DNA from: Pseudomonas atagonensis
Lineage (GTDB): Bacteria > Pseudomonadota > Gammaproteobacteria > Pseudomonadales > Pseudomonadaceae
DNA length: 64,000 nt
Direction: 5' to 3'
Assembly: GCF_011369485.1 (NCBI RefSeq)
Contig: NZ_VXCA01000036.1
Location: 19,177-83,176, forward strand
Shown: positions 8,675 to 16,618 of the stretch, in pieces
Numbering within the stretch: position 1 is the first letter of the stretch
How the letters are laid out: each line of letters opens with the position of its first letter
Notes under the pieces: generated by a model
What the model saw: only the letters and a program-made list of their open reading frames with translations
The model's database searches: none
What the model was told of the DNA's origin: nothing
Position numbers and translations under genes: made by a program

Positions 8675-9466
8675 ATGACTGATACCCAGACTTCACCCGA
8701 CACCGCCGCTGAAAAAGACGCACCGCCAGCGGCCGAGCTGCCGTGGGCGGATGTCCACGTCGAGCACCACAAGATGCTCCGCCTGGCCCCGCTGCAAACC
8801 GACCGTCACACCGGTGGACGGCCGCTGCGCTTCGTCGAATTCGGTTACGCCGAGCGCAACAGCAAAGAAAAAAGCCTGATGCGCATGGCGATCAAACTGC
8901 CGAGCCAGCGGGTGCGTAAAGAGCAGAATCATCTCGATGTGTGGGTCGATCACACCACCAAGCGTGTGAGTTTTGGCCCGGACAGCGGCTTGCAGATCGA
9001 ACCGCTGAATCGCGGGATCGGCCGCTTCATGGCCGCGCAAGGCATCAACTGGGCGAAGAAACGCTGGCCGACCTACACCGTCGACGGCATGGATTTGAAC
9101 AACAAGGATGCGCTGAACGAAGACACTCGCCTGCGCCGCGATCATTTCTTGCGCGTACACGGCTTTGATGTGGTTTACGCCGATGCCCAGCATTTGAAGG
9201 GCAGCATCAAGGACGTGCAGGTCGGTGATCTGCTCGGTGACTGGAACAGCGAGAAGCTGCAGATCGTCGAGATTCTCGAAGCCGCGCAAATGCTTCAGCA
9301 GGCCGAGCAGAACCTGGCCGAGCAGGAAGTGAAGCTGAAGAAACAGGAAGAGAAAGTCAGCAAGTTCAAGCGTGAGGACGCGGGTTTGCGTTTCACCATT
9401 ACGTGCCTGGTGGCGTTTGCGGTGTTTCAGGCGGGGCTGTTGATCTGGATTGCTACGCACCGGTAA
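8675..9466 (+). CDS. Unknown coiled-coil, tail-anchored protein
   Basis: I do not recognise this 263-residue protein. The first 30 residues are acidic, proline- and alanine-rich and probably disordered. The middle 30-200 is a mixed alpha/beta region rich in Arg and Trp. Residues about 205-240 form a Gln/Glu/Lys heptad-type coiled coil (QQAEQNLAEQEVKLKKQEEK). The last 22 residues are one hydrophobic helix ending in ATHR, which suggests a C-terminal inner-membrane anchor. Codon use matches neighbouring core genes. It stands alone between a hydrolase gene and a REP element. Confidence 0.7.
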   Translation: MTDTQTSPDTAAEKDAPPAAELPWADVHVEHHKMLRLAPLQTDRHTGGRPLRFVEFGYAERNSKEKSLMRMAIKLPSQRVRKEQNHLDVWVDHTTKRVSFGPDSGLQIEPLNRGIGRFMAAQGINWAKKRWPTYTVDGMDLNNKDALNEDTRLRRDHFLRVHGFDVVYADAQHLKGSIKDVQVGDLLGDWNSEKLQIVEILEAAQMLQQAEQNLAEQEVKLKKQEEKVSKFKREDAGLRFTITCLVAFAVFQAGLLIWIATHR

Positions 9467-9483
9467 TACATTGAGACCGAGGC

Positions 9484-9584
9484 GTCCCCATCGCGGGCAA
9501 GCCACGCTCCCACAGGTTTTGTGTCGTACCCAAATGTTGCGGTACACATGGAACCTGCGGGTGCGGGCTTGCCCGCGATGCTTT
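9484..9584. repeat. REP inverted pair
   Basis: Two inverted copies (around CATCGCGGGCAAGCC and GGCTTGCCCGCGATG) flank a spacer of about 65 bp. This is the Pseudomonas REP/BIME type and lies between convergent genes. Confidence 0.8.
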
Positions 9585-9590
9585 TAAGGA

Positions 9591-10499
9591 TCAGACGCGG
9601 GAGGCGAACAGGGCTTGGTGGTCGCGGCACTGCTCCGCTGTCAGCATGAACACGCCATGCCCGCCGCGCTCGAATTCGAGCCAGGCGAAGTCGACTTCCG
9701 GGTACAACGCGTCAACGTGCACCTGGCTGTTGCCCACCTCGACAATCAGCAAGCCCTTCTCGGTCAGGTGATCCGCCGCTTCGGCGAGCATCCGGCGCAC
9801 CAGATTCAGACCGTCATCACCGCAGGCCAGACCCAACTCCGGCTCATGCTGGTATTCGTCCGGCATGTCGGCGAAGTCTTCCGCATCGACGTAGGGCGGG
9901 TTCGACACGATCAGGTCGAAACGCTGACCCGGCAAACCGTCGAAACCATCGCCCTGCACGGTGTACACACGCTCATCGACACCGTGGCGCTCGATGTTTT
10001 GATTGGCCACTTCCAGCGCTTCGAACGACAGATCGGCCAGCACCACTTCGGCGTTCTGGAATTCGTAGGCGCAGGCAATGCCGATGCAGCCGGAGCCGGT
10101 GCACAGGTCGAGAATCCGCGCAGGCTCGGTGCCGATCCACGGTGCGAAGCGATTTTCGATCAGTTCGCCAATCGGTGAACGCGGGATCAACACGCGCTCG
10201 TCGACGATGAACGACATGCCGCAGAACCACGCTTCGCCCAACAGGTAAGCGGTGGGAATGCGCTCTTCGATGCGGCGCTTGAGCAGGCGCTGCAGGTTGA
10301 CCAGTTCGTCATCCTCCAGTGCGCAGTCGAGGTAGCTGTCGGCGATTTCCCACGGCAGGTGCAAAGCACCCAGCACCAACTGCCGGGCTTCGTCCCAGGC
10401 ATTGTCAGTGCCATGGCCGAAAAACAGATCCTCCCCATGGAAGCGGCTGACGGCCCAACGGATGTGGTCGCGCAGGGTACGAAGTCGGGAAGTGATCAC
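9591..10499 (-). CDS. prmB: Ribosomal protein L3 glutamine methyltransferase
   Basis: PrmB N5-methylates a glutamine of ribosomal protein L3. The protein has 302 residues. An N-terminal helical domain is followed by the SAM-binding Rossmann motif LDLCTGSGCIGIA and the glutamine-binding signature SNPPY. The RIPTAYLLGEAWFCG segment is characteristic of PrmB versus PrmC. Translation starts at a GTG (10499). Its position between REP DNA and the isochorismatase/Smr genes fits other Pseudomonas genomes, where aroC, prmB, smr and folE are neighbours. Confidence 0.93.
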   Translation of the reverse strand: MITSRLRTLRDHIRWAVSRFHGEDLFFGHGTDNAWDEARQLVLGALHLPWEIADSYLDCALEDDELVNLQRLLKRRIEERIPTAYLLGEAWFCGMSFIVDERVLIPRSPIGELIENRFAPWIGTEPARILDLCTGSGCIGIACAYEFQNAEVVLADLSFEALEVANQNIERHGVDERVYTVQGDGFDGLPGQRFDLIVSNPPYVDAEDFADMPDEYQHEPELGLACGDDGLNLVRRMLAEAADHLTEKGLLIVEVGNSQVHVDALYPEVDFAWLEFERGGHGVFMLTAEQCRDHQALFASRV

Positions 10500-10738
10500 G
10501 GGGCAGAACTCCAGAAAAAACGACTGACGATTCTACCAGCCAAAACGCGCCACGACGACGCAGGAAAAACTCTGCGGTGACGGTAGGACTTTTCTGTTTT
10601 TTGCATCAGCTATTGAACAGAACGTGTAACTTGACAAGGCTGCAGGCCAGAAACGACGGTGCCTACGATGGTAGCGATTCACAGAACCGCTCAGCCAGAG
10701 GACAATGTCGCAAAAGCCCCACCCCAAGGAGCCCCAGA

Positions 10739-11329
10739 ATGTCCGTTCCAAAAACGATGTTTCAACTCAGCGGTCGCGGTTACGCAGCGGCCACACTGAA
10801 CCATGCCACCGTGGTCATCATCGATGCCCAGAAAGAATATCTCAGCGGCCCATTGGCCCTGAGCGGCATGGACGCAGCTGTCGCGAACATCAAACAACTG
10901 GTTGCCGCGGCTCGTGCTGCTGGCCGGCCGATTGTCCATGTGCGTCACCTCGGCACCGTCGGTGGCCTGTTCGACCCGCAGGGCGAACGCGGTGAATTCA
11001 TCCCCGGCCTCGAACCGCAGGGCGATGAAACCATCATCGGCAAACTGCTGCCGAGCGCGTTTCACGGCACCGAACTGCTCGACCGTCTGCAGAATCTCGG
11101 CTCGCTGGACCTGATTGTCTGCGGCTTCATGAGCCATTCCAGCGTTAGCACTACCGTGCGTGCGGCGAAGAATCTGGGCTTCCGTTGCACCCTGGTCGAA
11201 GACGCCTGCGCCACCCGCGACCTGCCTTTCAAGGGTCGCGTGCTCAGCGCCGAACTGGTCCAGGAAGCCGAAATGGCGATCATGGCCGACAACTTCGCCA
11301 CCCTCGCCCTGACGCAGGATCTGATCTGA
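10739..11329 (+). CDS. Isochorismatase-family cysteine hydrolase
   Basis: This 196-residue protein has the isochorismatase/nicotinamidase fold. The catalytic Asp is in VVIIDAQKEYL, and the cysteine-loop lysine is in GKLLPSAFHGTEL. The expected nucleophile region LIVCGFMSHSSVSTTVRAAKNLGF contains CGFMSHSSV, so the usual TxxCV cysteine appears to be replaced by serine; classical isochorismatases likewise lack the cysteine. The frame is open from 10577, but ATG 10739 matches the family N-terminus and follows AAGGAG. The substrate is unknown. Confidence 0.85.
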   Translation: MSVPKTMFQLSGRGYAAATLNHATVVIIDAQKEYLSGPLALSGMDAAVANIKQLVAAARAAGRPIVHVRHLGTVGGLFDPQGERGEFIPGLEPQGDETIIGKLLPSAFHGTELLDRLQNLGSLDLIVCGFMSHSSVSTTVRAAKNLGFRCTLVEDACATRDLPFKGRVLSAELVQEAEMAIMADNFATLALTQDLI

Positions 11330-11465
11330 TCAGATAGCACTTTGATGAGCGGTCGAGGCCGCCGCTCATCCGCAAAATCCTCTCATTTGCCGCAAATGCC
11401 ATAGCCTCAGGAACAACCCGGTCAACTCCCGGTCGAAGGGCCGATACCCATTGAGGAAGGTCGGA

Positions 11466-11786
11466 ATGAAGTTATCCGATGGATTTGACGCACGCCGCTT
11501 GCGGCCCAAAGGCCAAAGCAATTGGCGTTTTCGATTCGGCGCGGCGATTGCTGCCATTCTGGCAACGTTCGGCGTGCTGCTGGCGATGGCCGGGGCCGCC
11601 AGCCTGCTGGGTCGCCCACCGGCGCTCGGCGACTTGAATGCGACGCCGACGGGCTCGGCAATCATTCTGGCAGTCGGCTTGTTGTTTCTGTATTTCGGCG
11701 TGGCGCTGTGGCGTCGCTGCCGCCGTCGCGCACGGCAATCGCGGGAGTTGAACATGTCCCCGCACCTGATGAAAAAACACGACTGA
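11466..11786 (+). CDS. Small membrane protein, unknown
   Basis: This 106-residue protein has two predicted transmembrane helices: FGAAIAAILATFGVLLAMAGAA and the GSAIILAVGLLFLYFGVALW segment. Basic segments flank them, including RRCRRRARQSR after the second. ATG 11466 is preferred over 11451. A terminator follows immediately at 11791. I do not recognise the family. Confidence 0.6.
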   Translation: MKLSDGFDARRLRPKGQSNWRFRFGAAIAAILATFGVLLAMAGAASLLGRPPALGDLNATPTGSAIILAVGLLFLYFGVALWRRCRRRARQSRELNMSPHLMKKHD

Positions 11787-11790
11787 ATCA

Positions 11791-11822
11791 CCGGCCTGGC
11801 TTTTTGCCGGGCCGTTTTGTTT
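11791..11822 (+). terminator. Rho-independent terminator
   Basis: CGGCCTGGC and GCCGGGCCG form a 9-bp stem with one G-U pair around a TTTTT loop, followed by TTTTGTTT. It ends the small membrane protein transcript and separates it from smr. Confidence 0.8.
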
Positions 11823-11860
11823 CGACTTGGGTAAACTGGCCGCCCTTCGCGGAGGCTGAC

Positions 11861-12418
11861 ATGCAAGACGACGATTTTTCCCTGTTCAAAAGTGCGATCC
11901 AAGGCGTCAAGCCGATCAAGCACGACCGCGCCGAGACCGGCAAACCCAAGGCTGACCGCGCGCAGATCGCCAAACTGCGCCAGTCCGCCACCGTGCGCAC
12001 CGACACCACCACCGTGGATGGCCTGTCCGATCAGTTCGTGATCGACGTCGGCCCGGAAGACGAGTTGATGTGGGCGCGCGACGGGGTTCAGGAAAGTCAG
12101 ATGCGCAAGCTCAAGGTCGGCCAGATTCCATTCGAAGGCAGCCTCGACCTGCACGGCATGAGCGTCGAAAAAGCCCGCGAAACCCTCTGGGCGTTTCTCG
12201 CCGAAGCTACCCGATTCGAAATCCGCTGCGTGCGCGTCACCCACGGCAAGGCTGTACGCCTGGACGGCAAGCGGCCAATGATCAAAAGCCACGTCAACAC
12301 CTGGTTACGCCAGCATGCGCAGGTACTGGGTTTCTGCTCGTGCCAGGCCAGACATGGCGGTGCCGGCGCGGTTTACGTGATGCTTAAACGCACCATGATG
12401 GACGGTCGCGACGAATAA
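11861..12418 (+). CDS. Smr-domain protein (MutS2-type nuclease domain)
   Basis: This 185-residue protein has a C-terminal Smr domain: the SLDLHGMSVEKAR signature, then VTHGKAVRLDGKRPMIKSHVNTWL and GGAGAVYVMLKR. Stand-alone Smr proteins of this size are DNA- or RNA-nicking endonucleases or ribosome-rescue nucleases. The N-terminal 90 residues are charged and probably flexible. ATG 11861 follows GGAGG with ideal spacing. It is the gene normally next to folE; here the folE start 78 bp downstream is interrupted by the island. Confidence 0.85.
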   Translation: MQDDDFSLFKSAIQGVKPIKHDRAETGKPKADRAQIAKLRQSATVRTDTTTVDGLSDQFVIDVGPEDELMWARDGVQESQMRKLKVGQIPFEGSLDLHGMSVEKARETLWAFLAEATRFEIRCVRVTHGKAVRLDGKRPMIKSHVNTWLRQHAQVLGFCSCQARHGGAGAVYVMLKRTMMDGRDE

Positions 12419-12495
12419 TCCCGTTACACCGAACTTGCAGGGTCGTGTCCGCCACCGTACCCTTGCCCTTTGCGAAAATCCCCACAGGTAGTTTC

Positions 12496-12543
12496 ATGTC
12501 CCTGGAACAGAATTACACCGCCATGTGTAGGGGGGCTAGTTAA
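12496..12543 (+). pseudogene. Orphaned 5' end of folE
   Basis: ATG TCC CTG GAA CAG AAT TAC ACC GCC reads MSLEQNYTA, the expected Pseudomonas FolE N-terminus. It then runs into island sequence and stops at 12541. The rest of folE lies 13.6 kb away at 26124-26669. This stub marks the left insertion junction and presumably retains the native folE promoter, now separated from its gene. Confidence 0.85.
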
Positions 12544-12641
12544 GTAGCTAGCGGTAATGAAATCAGGGCGTTAGCGCCGAAGGAAACTCCCAACCTCGCA
12601 CCAAAACGCGCCGATTGGTACGAGAAATTCAACTTCAGGAA

Positions 12642-12674
12642 ACCCCGCAACGACCAAATCGTGCGGGTTTTTTC
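12642..12674 (+). terminator. Terminator inside left island end
   Basis: CCCGCA (12644-12649) pairs with TGCGGG (12662-12667), with CGA/TCG extending the stem, and a run of T follows. It would stop read-through from the native folE promoter into the island cargo. Confidence 0.7.
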
Positions 12675-12809
12675 ACTTACGGTTTAAACTCCGAAAAGTA
12701 CCCAGGTATTTAACCGCCCTGTCATTGTCCATATCAAGGAGTATCGCCATACTACGGTGCGGTACGGTGCTGTCATATAACGGCCAACCAGTAAAAAAAG
12801 GAGCTTCCT

Positions 12810-14189
12810 GTGCTGACCGAGTTACGAGTACAAAATTTCAAAGCCTGGAGGGATACCGGTAAAATCCGTCTCGCCCCCCTTACCGTAATTTTCGGAACGA
12901 ATAGCTCGGGAAAATCCAGCCTAGGCCACCTTCTCCTAGCACTAAAACAAACTGTCCAAATGGCGGACCGCAAACGCGCATTTCAGCTGGGAGATGATCA
13001 CTCTCTAATAGACCTTGGCACGTTTGCGGACTGCCTCCATGGCCATGACTTATCCCGAGAGTTAGAGTTCACTCTACGCTGGAAATTACCTCGCTCCATC
13101 ACTGTTAAAAATGCCTCGATTCACGGGGAAGTATATACCGGAAATGAACTTTCGTTATCAGCGGCGTTAATATCGGACCGTTCCGGACAACCGCAAACTA
13201 AGGAAATTCGCTATACCTTACTCCAGGAAGGCGAAAAAGCTCTTGATGTCGTTCACGCCGGTTCAGGCTCCCGCGGAAGCCTTGAATGCTTCCCTCTGCG
13301 TTTAATGCATGCAAGTGGTAGGAAATGGCCAGCAGAACCGCCCGAGAAGTTCTACCGATTCGCTGACCGTACATTACTACGCTATCAAAACGCTGATTTC
13401 TTGGCTGACTTCGCATTGGAAACTGAACGTGTTCTAGATGCTCTTTATTATTTAGGTCCATTGCGCAGTCCCGCCAAAAGAGTCTATCAGTGGTCTGGCG
13501 ATACTCCTCCTGATGTTGGTGCTCAGGGAGAGTCAAGCATCGCAGCATTATTAGCAGCGACCGAGCAAAATCGAGGACTTAACCGCGGCTATAGGAAACA
13601 TCGGCAACGCTTTGATACCTTCATTGCCAGTTGGTTGGTTGATCTAGGAATCATCAAAGAATTTCGTGTTAAGCCTGTAGCAAAAGGACGGAAAGAGTAC
13701 GAAGTTTTGGTGCGCACTTACGCCGACTCGCCTGAGGTTAAATTAACCGATGTAGGTTTTGGGGTATCCCAAGTATTGCCCGCACTAGTCCAGGCTTTTT
13801 ACTGCCCACCCGGCTCTACGCTTTGGATGGAACAACCAGAAATTCATCTTCACCCAATGGCTCAATCTAATCTGGCTGACGCTATGATTAGCGCGGTTCA
13901 GTCATATGAAAACGGACAACCTCGCGGAACTCAGCTGATAATAGAAACGCATTCAGAGCACTTCCTTAATCGCCTGCAGCGTCGCATAGCTGAACGAGCA
14001 ATATCCACCGAAGAAATAGCGGTATATTTCGCAAAAAATAAAAAGGGCGGAGCTGAACTAGAAGAGCTGAAGCTAGATGAATCAGGCGAAATACTCAATT
14101 GGCCTGAAAATTTCTTTGGCGACGAAATGGGTGACATAGTAGCTCGGACACTTGCAGCGATTCAGAATTCAAACTCAGGAGAGAAGTGA
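12810..14189 (+). CDS. AAA ATPase (DUF3696/OLD-like), first gene of an RNA-damage/repair-type operon
   Basis: This 459-residue ABC-type ATPase of the RecF/OLD/SMC class begins LTELRVQNFKAWRDTGKIRLAPLTVIFGTNSSGKSS, with Walker A GTNSSGKS at about 29-36. A signature-like TDVGFGVSQVLPAL lies near 310-325, Walker B LWMEQPEIHLHP at about 338-349 and the H-loop ETHSEHFLNRL at about 378. The C-terminal layout resembles DUF3696 proteins. There is no TOPRIM domain, unlike full OLD/GajA. The GTG at 12810 has AAGGAG 7 nt upstream. The stop abuts the ATG of the PIN-like gene. It is probably the sensor or regulator of the operon. Confidence 0.85.
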   Translation: MLTELRVQNFKAWRDTGKIRLAPLTVIFGTNSSGKSSLGHLLLALKQTVQMADRKRAFQLGDDHSLIDLGTFADCLHGHDLSRELEFTLRWKLPRSITVKNASIHGEVYTGNELSLSAALISDRSGQPQTKEIRYTLLQEGEKALDVVHAGSGSRGSLECFPLRLMHASGRKWPAEPPEKFYRFADRTLLRYQNADFLADFALETERVLDALYYLGPLRSPAKRVYQWSGDTPPDVGAQGESSIAALLAATEQNRGLNRGYRKHRQRFDTFIASWLVDLGIIKEFRVKPVAKGRKEYEVLVRTYADSPEVKLTDVGFGVSQVLPALVQAFYCPPGSTLWMEQPEIHLHPMAQSNLADAMISAVQSYENGQPRGTQLIIETHSEHFLNRLQRRIAERAISTEEIAVYFAKNKKGGAELEELKLDESGEILNWPENFFGDEMGDIVARTLAAIQNSNSGEK

Positions 14190-14723
14190 ATGTCTGTAAC
14201 TGTCATAGATACCAATGTGCTTCTGGTGGCGAATGGTAGCCACGACGACGTCTCAGAAGCATGCCGGACAGAGTGCATCAACCAGCTCAGAGCTCAACAA
14301 AAATCCGTAACCGTGATTGATGACAAAGGAAGAATACTGCGCGAGTATCAGAATAAAACACAGCCTAACCAACCTAAAGGAGTAGGCGACGTTTTTCTAA
14401 AATGGCTTTTGCAGAACCAACGCAACACAAAATATGTTCACCAAGTGACTATCACTGAAGGCGATGACAACTCTTTCCTTGAGTTTCCTTGCGAGGCTTT
14501 ACAAGCTGTATTCGATCCGCCAGATCGTAAGTTTGCTGCGGTAGCCAATGCACATCCTAATAAGCCTGTAATTTGGCAAGCCGCAGATTGTAAGTGGTTA
14601 GATTGGTGGGAGGCTTTGGATCGCACGGGTATAAAGGTTAAATTCTTGTGTTCAGACGATGTATGCCGATTTTATAATAATAAATTCCCGACTAAACAGC
14701 AACCTACATTGCCTTCACCATGA
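14190..14723 (+). CDS. PIN-like nuclease
   Basis: This 177-residue protein begins VTVIDTNVLLVANG, the classic PIN-domain start with Asp7 and Asn9. Candidate acidic metal ligands follow in order: Glu52 (ILREYQ), Asp109/Asp112 in FDPPDRKFAAVA and Asp133 in QAADCKWLDWWEAL. This is the expected PIN pattern, so a metal-dependent endoribonuclease is likely. The start touches the ATPase stop, and its end overlaps the ligase start by 4 nt. The final 20 residues are Pro/Gln-rich. The target (tRNA, mRNA or phage RNA) cannot be read from sequence. Confidence 0.75.
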   Translation: MSVTVIDTNVLLVANGSHDDVSEACRTECINQLRAQQKSVTVIDDKGRILREYQNKTQPNQPKGVGDVFLKWLLQNQRNTKYVHQVTITEGDDNSFLEFPCEALQAVFDPPDRKFAAVANAHPNKPVIWQAADCKWLDWWEALDRTGIKVKFLCSDDVCRFYNNKFPTKQQPTLPSP

Positions 14724-15406
14724 GTGAATTTTTTCGATTCCCACACACCCCTCACTTGAAGTGGCTCGCAGCGGGATCCGCTCGCGGGGACAAAATCTTA
14801 AGTCCGACTGAGGTCGACTTTTTGATTGAAAATAGCGTAATAGTAGAAGAAAAAGTTGATGGCGCAAATCTGGGAATTTCATTAAAACCTGACGGGAAAC
14901 TCCAAGTACAGAATCGCGGACAATACCTCTCCCCCCCGTTCTCAGGCCAATTCTCACGCTTGAAGGCGTGGCTAGCACAACATGATGAAAAATTACGCAC
15001 AGCCTTAATTCCCGGCCAAATAATTTTCGGTGAATGGTGTGCCGCCAAACATTCGTTGAATTACACGAAGCTCCCTGACTGGCTCCTTGTATTTGATGTA
15101 TTTGATCATGAGCAGAATAAATTCTGGAGTTGCTCTAAGCGCGACAAATTAGCTTTAGCACTCGGACTACAGACCGTCCCGCGTATTTTTACTGGAAAAG
15201 TGAGCATTGATCAGCTAATAGACTTAGTGAAGAACCAAGGCAGCCACTATCGCTCCGGTCAATTAGAAGGAATCATCATAAGACGCGACTCGGAAGAATG
15301 GTGCGAATCAAGAGCAAAACTTGTTCGCTCCGATTTCACCCAATCGATTGAAGATCACTGGCGAAAAAAAAATATTGAATGGAACAAAGTAAAACCAAAT
15401 CAATAA
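14720..15406 (+). CDS. RNA ligase (ATP-dependent nucleotidyltransferase)
   Basis: This 228-residue enzyme has the complete covalent nucleotidyltransferase motif set. Motif I is EKVDGAN with adenylated Lys45, followed by QNRGQYL near 65-70. Motif III is FGEWC (103-107), IIIa LVFDVFD (123-129), IV LEGIIIR (182-188) and V AKLVR with Lys200. It lacks the extra domains of DNA ligases. The size and motif spacing resemble bacterial and phage RNA ligases of the T4 Rnl2 type. Overlap with the PIN-like gene (ATGA) implies translational coupling, so ligase and nuclease are made together. Function in RNA repair is inferred. Confidence 0.85.
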   Translation: MSEFFRFPHTPHLKWLAAGSARGDKILSPTEVDFLIENSVIVEEKVDGANLGISLKPDGKLQVQNRGQYLSPPFSGQFSRLKAWLAQHDEKLRTALIPGQIIFGEWCAAKHSLNYTKLPDWLLVFDVFDHEQNKFWSCSKRDKLALALGLQTVPRIFTGKVSIDQLIDLVKNQGSHYRSGQLEGIIIRRDSEEWCESRAKLVRSDFTQSIEDHWRKKNIEWNKVKPNQ

Positions 15407-15705
15407 AAATTTAGCGTGCTTAATAGTGTTTCCATTGGATAGCGCGCCCCTAAATTACGTTACCTTCTCCAATGATGGAGTGGGTGCAGTAAACCACCCT
15501 CCCCCCGATTTGATTGGTTTAGATCGCGAGCCAGCGATGCGTTGTAGCAATTTTTAAGCATTCGACAGCCGCTGCCTACCCAGTGCATTACCGGTACTAG
15601 ACATCTGACCAGGTAATTGGGAATGTATTGCTCCAAATCATCGTTTACTTCGCTTGATTCACGGAACAGACGACCAGCGCTGCCTAACTGAAAGGAATCT
15701 TCCAC
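15407..15705. other. Intergenic region after the ligase operon
   Basis: About 300 bp separate the ligase from the next plus-strand gene. The sequence is mixed in composition and holds no convincing coding frame. A 107-codon minus frame here runs into the next gene and has no recognisable product. No terminator with a clear T-run was found. Confidence 0.4.
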
Positions 15706-15981
15706 ATGAACCGTCCCAATAAAGCTCCCGTTGCCGTTCTGGAGCCACTGACCTTTACCCTGCAAGGCGACGACCTGAAACACCTAAACGATTACCGCGA
15801 GGCGGTGTATTTGAGTGCGCTCGAAAACTACCCAGAAGAGGCGAAGAGCGGCAATGGATCGGTGATCCACCAGGAGCGTTGCCGGCAGCGAGTTGATGCA
15901 GCCAAACGCGCCTTGGCGGAGATCCTCAGCAGCAAGGCCGACGAGCAGCTGGGCGCTCCATCACGACTTCAGTCCGACTAA
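15706..15981 (+). CDS. Hypothetical protein
   Basis: This 91-residue acidic, probably helical protein has no membrane segment (MNRPNKAPVAVLEPLTFTL ... ENYPEEAKSGNG ... RQRVDAAKRALAEILSSKADEQLG). GAAAGGAAT lies upstream of the ATG as a possible ribosome-binding site. Its higher GC than the preceding operon suggests a different origin. I do not recognise it. Confidence 0.55.
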   Translation: MNRPNKAPVAVLEPLTFTLQGDDLKHLNDYREAVYLSALENYPEEAKSGNGSVIHQERCRQRVDAAKRALAEILSSKADEQLGAPSRLQSD

Positions 15982-16043
15982 GCAACCCACGCCCGGCCTA
16001 CTACACTGAGTCGCTCCACGCGTAAAGAGCAAGATCAATACAG

Positions 16044-16247
16044 ATGAGTGAAGCCGTAGAAGTGGTGCAGGTGGCAGGTACCAGCAATGCCAATAAGATA
16101 CTGTCCGATGGTTGGACGCTACTGGCATTTGTACCTAGTGCGAACAATGCCGGCCAACCGCATGTGGCTTATGTGCTGGGCAAGGGTGAGGCGGCACCGG
16201 AAAAGGAAAATGTCGGGTTGATGCCGCCAGCGCGGCTGCGCAAGTGA
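16044..16247 (+). CDS. Small hypothetical protein
   Basis: This 67-residue protein (MSEAVEVVQVAGTSNANKILSDGW ... VAYVLGKGEAAPEKENVG) looks like one beta-rich module: the SNANKILSDGWTLLAF and HVAYVLGK strands recall DUF1737-like folds. It is preceded by AAAGAGCAAG and lies 62 bp after the previous hypothetical gene. It has normal codon use for the host. The function is unknown. Confidence 0.55.
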   Translation: MSEAVEVVQVAGTSNANKILSDGWTLLAFVPSANNAGQPHVAYVLGKGEAAPEKENVGLMPPARLRK

Positions 16248-16618
16248 GAACGCGTTACCAATAACGCTGTTTAGGTTCAACAGGTCTCCACACTTTGCCC
16301 AATTGGGAGCCTATTTTTTGAGTCATGGAAGCCACAACAGGTGGCGGGTGGCTCACCATTACCTAACGGTCTGGAAATTGCTACGCCGATCTCACGGAAA
16401 CGGGAACAGGGTTTACGTTTTACTCCTATTAGGGCTTGACCCAACGTCGGCGTGTTGGGCCAGTTCCAAGGTCAGCCACCGAACACGCTGGCACTGATTA
16501 AATGGATAGGGATTCGAACCCCTTTCGTTGTCGCCACAGGCCGCTTAAGGCCAACAAAAACGGGAATTTCCGCTCGTTCCTTTGTCGTCAAGCGGCCTAT
16601 TGCGGTCTCAAACTTGCC
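16248..16618. other. Non-coding stretch with imperfect inverted repeats
   Basis: No credible gene is seen; a 64-codon plus frame at 16303 has unlikely composition. An inverted repeat AGGCCGCTT (16538-16546) / AAGCGGCCT (16590-16598) encloses a short internal palindrome. A T-arm-like GGGATTCGAACCCC (16510-16523) has no cloverleaf around it. This may be recombination debris. Confidence 0.4.

Noticed and set aside
12810..14189. Gabija or full OLD nuclease
   Set aside because: The ATPase lacks a C-terminal TOPRIM domain, and no UvrD-like helicase is adjacent; the partners are a PIN-like protein and an RNA ligase.
15460..15783. 107-codon minus-strand frame
   Set aside because: It overlaps the better-supported gene at 15706 and shows no domain or ribosome-binding site.
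16303..16497. 64-codon plus-strand frame
   Set aside because: No ribosome-binding site, composition unlike a protein, and no recognisable family; the stretch is treated as non-coding.
16500..16530. T-arm-like GGGATTCGAACCCC as a tRNA on the minus strand
   Set aside because: No matching acceptor, D-arm or anticodon arm could be built around it; the T-stem has only three strong pairs.
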